From NCBI RefSeq assembly GCF_037975245.1, contig NC_092573.1:9078501-9142500 (forward strand): a stretch of DNA of 64,000 bases, read 5' to 3'. Below, piece by piece: positions 60,309 to 64,000 of the stretch. The position numbers and the translations under genes are program-made. The notes beneath the pieces were generated by a model. That model had not been told where the DNA came from. It searched no databases and saw only the letters and a list, made by a program, of their open reading frames with translations. The DNA is from Apostichopus japonicus. Lineage: Eukaryota > Echinodermata > Holothuroidea > Aspidochirotida > Stichopodidae. The first letter of the stretch is position 1. Every line of letters starts with the position of its first letter.

Positions 60309-61000
60309 TTATTTAAAGTTCTGGATAAAACGTTTCAAGGTATCCATGGAGTTGGCATTTTTACACTACCTTGAGTACTCGTTCCACTCCTTAGCATCAA
60401 CATATAAAAATGTTTTCTGATGACACTGGGTATTTCCACCCTCTCAGAATAAATTATTTCGTGTGGTGGACCTTATCGGGAGTGGTTATGTACATTATTC
60501 GTGTGACGGAACATGCCCACAAGGTACTGTGAATTTAAAGACCATTTTAATCGTTTCTCGAGTGGAGGACCTGTTCAAATTTGAAAAGTTCATCAGAGCT
60601 ATATATATATATAATCAAATGTTGCATTGAGAATAATTCTTGCTGCAGCTTTCAGTGGACGACTAAGTCTTGAACCAATCAACATGCTCTTAGTTTTTAT
60701 TTCTATTTATAACCAATTTATATTTCTTGCACCATTGTAAACATTAGCCATATCTTCATCAAAATTGGAATTTAAATCATCTACAGACTTGCCCTTCATA
60801 TGAAATGTATCATTTGCATACATTTTCGCCAAGCAATGCTTATTACTTTGACCCATGTCATTAATAAGTAAAACAAAAAACAACGGGCTCAGAATTGACC
60901 GCTGTGGCACCCCACATGTTACTGGCAGTAAAGGGAGGGGGGCACACCATTAACATAGATTGTTGCCAGTCTATTAGATAAAATACGACTTAAACCTCCC
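60309..61000 (-). pseudogene. Decayed non-LTR retrotransposon reverse transcriptase, C-terminal part
   Basis: Reading down from about 61,000, WFKSY-like and NRL...YVNG-like fragments are followed by CGVPQRSILSPLFF, the RT motif normally GVPQGSILGPLLF. Next comes AKMYANDT (catalytic YADD changed to YAND), then a stop, KTKSMLIGSRLSR, AARIILNATFDY after an apparent deletion, VEIPSVIRKHFY, DAKEWNE and NSMDTLKRFIQNFK ending at TAA 60,309-60,311. Several stops and frame changes break it. Family: CR1/jockey-type LINE ORF2 by motif order, from memory. The upstream end lies at a C-run/A-run junction (61,003-61,024). Not functional. Confidence 0.87.
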
Positions 61001-61025
61001 TAGCCCCCCCCCCAAAAAAAAAAAC

Positions 61026-62020
61026 GTTTTCAAGTATTTGCTACGCAGACTTAACAGACGTGTGACTCCCGAGCGCGGCGTGTGGTACTTGGTACTACTA
61101 CTCTTACTTTAACAGGTTAATTTCACATTACTTTCTATTTGCAGCTTTTATGCTACATAAAGTGAACGATAACCGACGTCACTTAACGTCGAACTTTGAA
61201 GGCAATTATTGTTTCATGTGTACCTTTTTATTTAGTTATGAAGTAAATGTGATACTAATTTGGAATTCTTTTTGCATACATAAAAGGTCACCTATACTTG
61301 ATAATACTTCATTTGCGCATATTTTGCTTCAATTAAAAAAAGAAGAAAAAAGCAACTTGAAGTTAGACCAAGTGTCTTAGGCTACTATGGAATATATTTC
61401 ATTTTAAGCTTATCAAAACCCATAATATCTACCCTGGATATCCCAAAATTGTAATGCATGCCTTGGATGTGTTCACATCCCATTTTTGCCACAATCATAA
61501 ATAAAGAAATGTACTTTGGCGTGATCTACAGTTTACCTTCCAGAAGAATGAAATTTCATACGTTTGATGGCGCTCAAGAAGACAGAGTTTACATGGAATA
61601 TTCCCATTTCGACTTTTAGTCGACTCGAAATTTGCTAACTAGCAATAGGCAAATAGCGTTAGCGATGTGCTTGATAAACAGTACAAAATACCACTGTATG
61701 AACCAACTGCTCAACGTATATCATATCCCATTTAAGGAAGGAACGTTTTAATTTACGAATTTCATCTGTTTTGAATATTCTTGCATTTTGTGTCTTAGGC
61801 TATTTGAGATTGTGAAAGACTCGCTGCAAGACATCAGTATCGAGAAATCCCAAAAGAACGAATAAGCATATTTTATCTATTTTTCTCTTTGCTTAGTATG
61901 CAATGAAGTGCGGCATTCGCTTATGACATGTTGTGCATTTCACTGATGTATGCATGACGCAAGTTTGGCCAACCCCAGCACCCTCTGTTCGTTTGGATTT
62001 GGGTAATTCCATGACTCATA
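61026..62020. other. Unassigned sequence
   Basis: No array. A 76-codon plus-strand frame at 61,150-61,380 has no recognisable motif. The rest is unique AT-rich DNA. Confidence 0.45.
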
Positions 62021-62028
62021 TGCTTTCT

Positions 62029-62993
62029 AGTCACTTCGCCCAACAACCATTTCGCCCAACTGCCATTTCGCCCAACCAGCCTGGTCATTTCGCCCAACCA
62101 GCCTGGTCATTTCGCCCAACCAGCCTGGTCATTTCGCCCAACCAGCATGGTCATTTCGCCCAACCATCATGGTCATTTCGCCCAACCATCATGGTCATTT
62201 CGCCCAACCTTATTTTTTACTAATATTCAGTCAGAATAATATTACTTTTTTCTATTCCACTAGTTCAATTTGATCTATTTTGGGTTAGGTTACTTCGTAA
62301 TAGGTATATAAAAAAGTGAGGTCCGCTCGATATCTCGATATCGATCGGAGTAGCTGAGCAGTTATTTCGGGTATATATGGGAGGATTACACTACTTTAGG
62401 CGAAGTTACGCATACAATGGAAGTTATATTATTATACAAACACAGGGGAATCGGTCTTCATAAAAACCTATCAAACGTAAACACTGATCCATTCTACTGA
62501 CTAACAATTCCCGAACGTTTCCTTATTAAATTGAAAAAAAATATAAAACCCGTCCGTAATATTGAATTACTATATTTAATCAATGTAACCACTTATGTAA
62601 TCACATATGTTATCAATTTAACCACGACTTCAAGTTTCCTTAATACTCGGTTCGTATCCCGTAACGTTAACATTTCCCGAACGTTTACTATATCAAACCT
62701 ATCAAACCTAACCCCTAAAACACTGATCCATCCTCAAGATTCCTTAATATTCGGTTCGTATCCTGTAACGTTAACAATTCCCGAACGTTTCCTTTTGAAA
62801 TATCATATTTAATCAAGGTTGGGCGAAATGACCAGACTGGTTGGGCGAAATGACCAGGCTGGTTGGGCGAAATGACCAGGCTGGTTGGGCGAAATGACCA
62901 GGCTGGTTGGGCGAAATGACCAGGCTGGTTGGGCGAAATGGTAAGGTTGGGCGAAATGGCAGTTGGGCGAAATGGTTGTTGGGCGAAGTGTCC
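62029..62993. mobile_element. Foldback-like element D, 965 bp
   Basis: The left arm (to about 62,212) is a 22-bp word CATTTCGCCCAACCAGCCTG plus two bases, repeated, after two shorter copies; the right arm (62,815-62,993) is the same word inverted. Both ends begin CACTTCGCCCAAC reading inward, with the shortened units in the same order. Flanks TGCTTTCT (62,021-62,028) and TGCTTCCA (62,994-63,001) match at 6 of 8 bases. The 600-bp centre is AT-rich and contains its own direct duplication (GGTTCGTATCC...GTAACGTTAAC, near 62,650 and 62,754). No coding sequence. Confidence 0.86.
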
Positions 62994-63001
62994 TGCTTCC
63001 A

Positions 63002-64000
63002 CTCACATTACATGTTTGATTTCTTTGGGTTACTTTTGGCATTCATAATTTCATGGTTACTCACATTACATGGTCACTCTTGCTACAGTTTTTATGACCG
63101 TAACATTCTTAAAATATACTCTGCATGATATCATTGGTTCTTTGTAATGAAAACTAGCAGGAACAAAATTCCAATTATTTACATCCTTGTGTTTAATGTA
63201 AGAGGAAGAAAGAATCCTTATTTCTTTTACTCATATTATGTCATTCACCAGGGTATTGAACAAAGAATTTTGAAACATTACTTTGATATAGGCCTAGTAC
63301 TCTTAATTTTTCCAATGTTATCTTGTATTATGCAATATGGGTTCAAGTAATCACCAAAACTATCGAGGAGATCAGGAGCAATTAATTCACCGATATATGC
63401 ACAAAAATTTGGATCGTAACTTCATTCCACTTCATCTTGGTCAAATGTTAGTCAGAATATGTGTCGCGAACTGCTCCAAAACCATAAGGCCGATGGATCA
63501 CACATTTGGCAGTGTGTGCTTAGGTAATAGTGTAAACATATATGTTGTTGCCATGGAAACGAAAACACAAAACACAATTAACTCAGAAGTTTTACACTGA
63601 CAGCATTTAAATATCTTTCAGTACATATTTGGTAAGTCTCTTGGCGTTTTTAAATCTGTGCCGAAAAGGGTTCACCGAATTGGTGGATCCATGTTCCGAA
63701 GTTAATCAATAATTTACACTGATTAATGAACGTTATGTACATTTTACTACGGTAACATCATATACGTTATTATCAGCCAATTATCAGAAACGTTGACATA
63801 TCTTTCTGAACACCCCATCAAATTGTGAGCAGACTTGCGAGCAGAGTGTGAGCAGACTGGTGTTGTTGTTCCACGGGGAAAAGTAGCAGGTGATAGTTAA
63901 GACTGATAGTTTGGACTGATATTTTGACTGAAATTTTGAAATTACCTTTTGGACGTTTGCCAAAATGGTAGTCAGTGTGCAAAATGTTAATTTGTAAGAA
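63002..64000. other. Unassigned sequence to the window end
   Basis: No repeat recognised. An 87-codon plus-strand frame (63,337-63,600) has ordinary composition but no motif I recognise. GAGCAGACTTGCGAGCAGAG and GTGAGCAGACTGG near 63,827-63,860 form a short tandem repeat. Near 63,885-63,940 GACTGATAG-type words repeat. Confidence 0.4.

Noticed and set aside
62032-62210. Possible CRISPR array from regular 22-bp repeats
   Set aside because: There are no unique spacers, the array is mirrored at 62,815-62,993, and the context is an animal genome.

Overview
The window looks like gene-poor, AT-rich, repeat-dense nuclear DNA from an animal. Introns have GT-AG borders. There is a tRNA-derived SINE, a decayed LINE reverse transcriptase, hAT-type MITEs and abundant satellite DNA, and no bacterial operon, rRNA or organelle signature. 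A marine invertebrate, perhaps an echinoderm, is my best guess. That rests on the general style of the repeats and is inference, not proof.

Layout. 1-9,205 is satellite I (about 370-bp unit, itself an old dimer of about 185 bp). 9,206-13,790 is mostly unassigned, with two perfect hairpins. 13,790-18,345 is satellite II (about 180-bp monomers with a higher-order pattern), interrupted near 17,106-17,405. 18,364-22,674 on the minus strand holds the only convincing multi-exon coding sequence. Its exons share phase-1 junctions and encode a tyrosine-recombinase-like LGH...Y segment followed by a SANT/Myb-like C-terminus, but with a frameshift and stop codons upstream, so it is probably a decayed mobile-element gene. 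21,092-23,330 carries a repeated GTAACGTGAGTTACC word.

24,413-29,103 and 45,116-50,909 are two inverted copies of one large element (E1 and E2). Each has a core of about 2 kb flanked by opposing arrays of a unit of about 147 bp. E2 is split by a 1,394-bp hAT-like insertion (48,827-50,220) with an 8-bp target duplication; E1 preserves the empty site. Between and beyond them lie four unrelated-looking but identically built elements: A (31,550-32,076), B (33,634-34,698), C (36,783-38,446) and D (62,029-62,993). In each, long terminal inverted repeats are arrays of a short word (16, about 24, 26 and 22 bp). Three have an exact 8-9 bp flanking direct repeat and the fourth an imperfect one. This foldback-like, word-array architecture is the main structural theme of the window.

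38,447-43,528 holds interspersed GTCCCTCCGTTACC words and two nested MITEs. 50,910-54,610 has another MITE, a 55-bp minisatellite and a 240-bp duplication. 54,610-59,490 is largely featureless. 59,500-61,000 has a hairpin, a CATA microsatellite and a minus-strand LINE reverse-transcriptase remnant (60,309-61,000). I see no intact protein-coding gene with a complete start-to-stop structure, and no promoter that I would defend.
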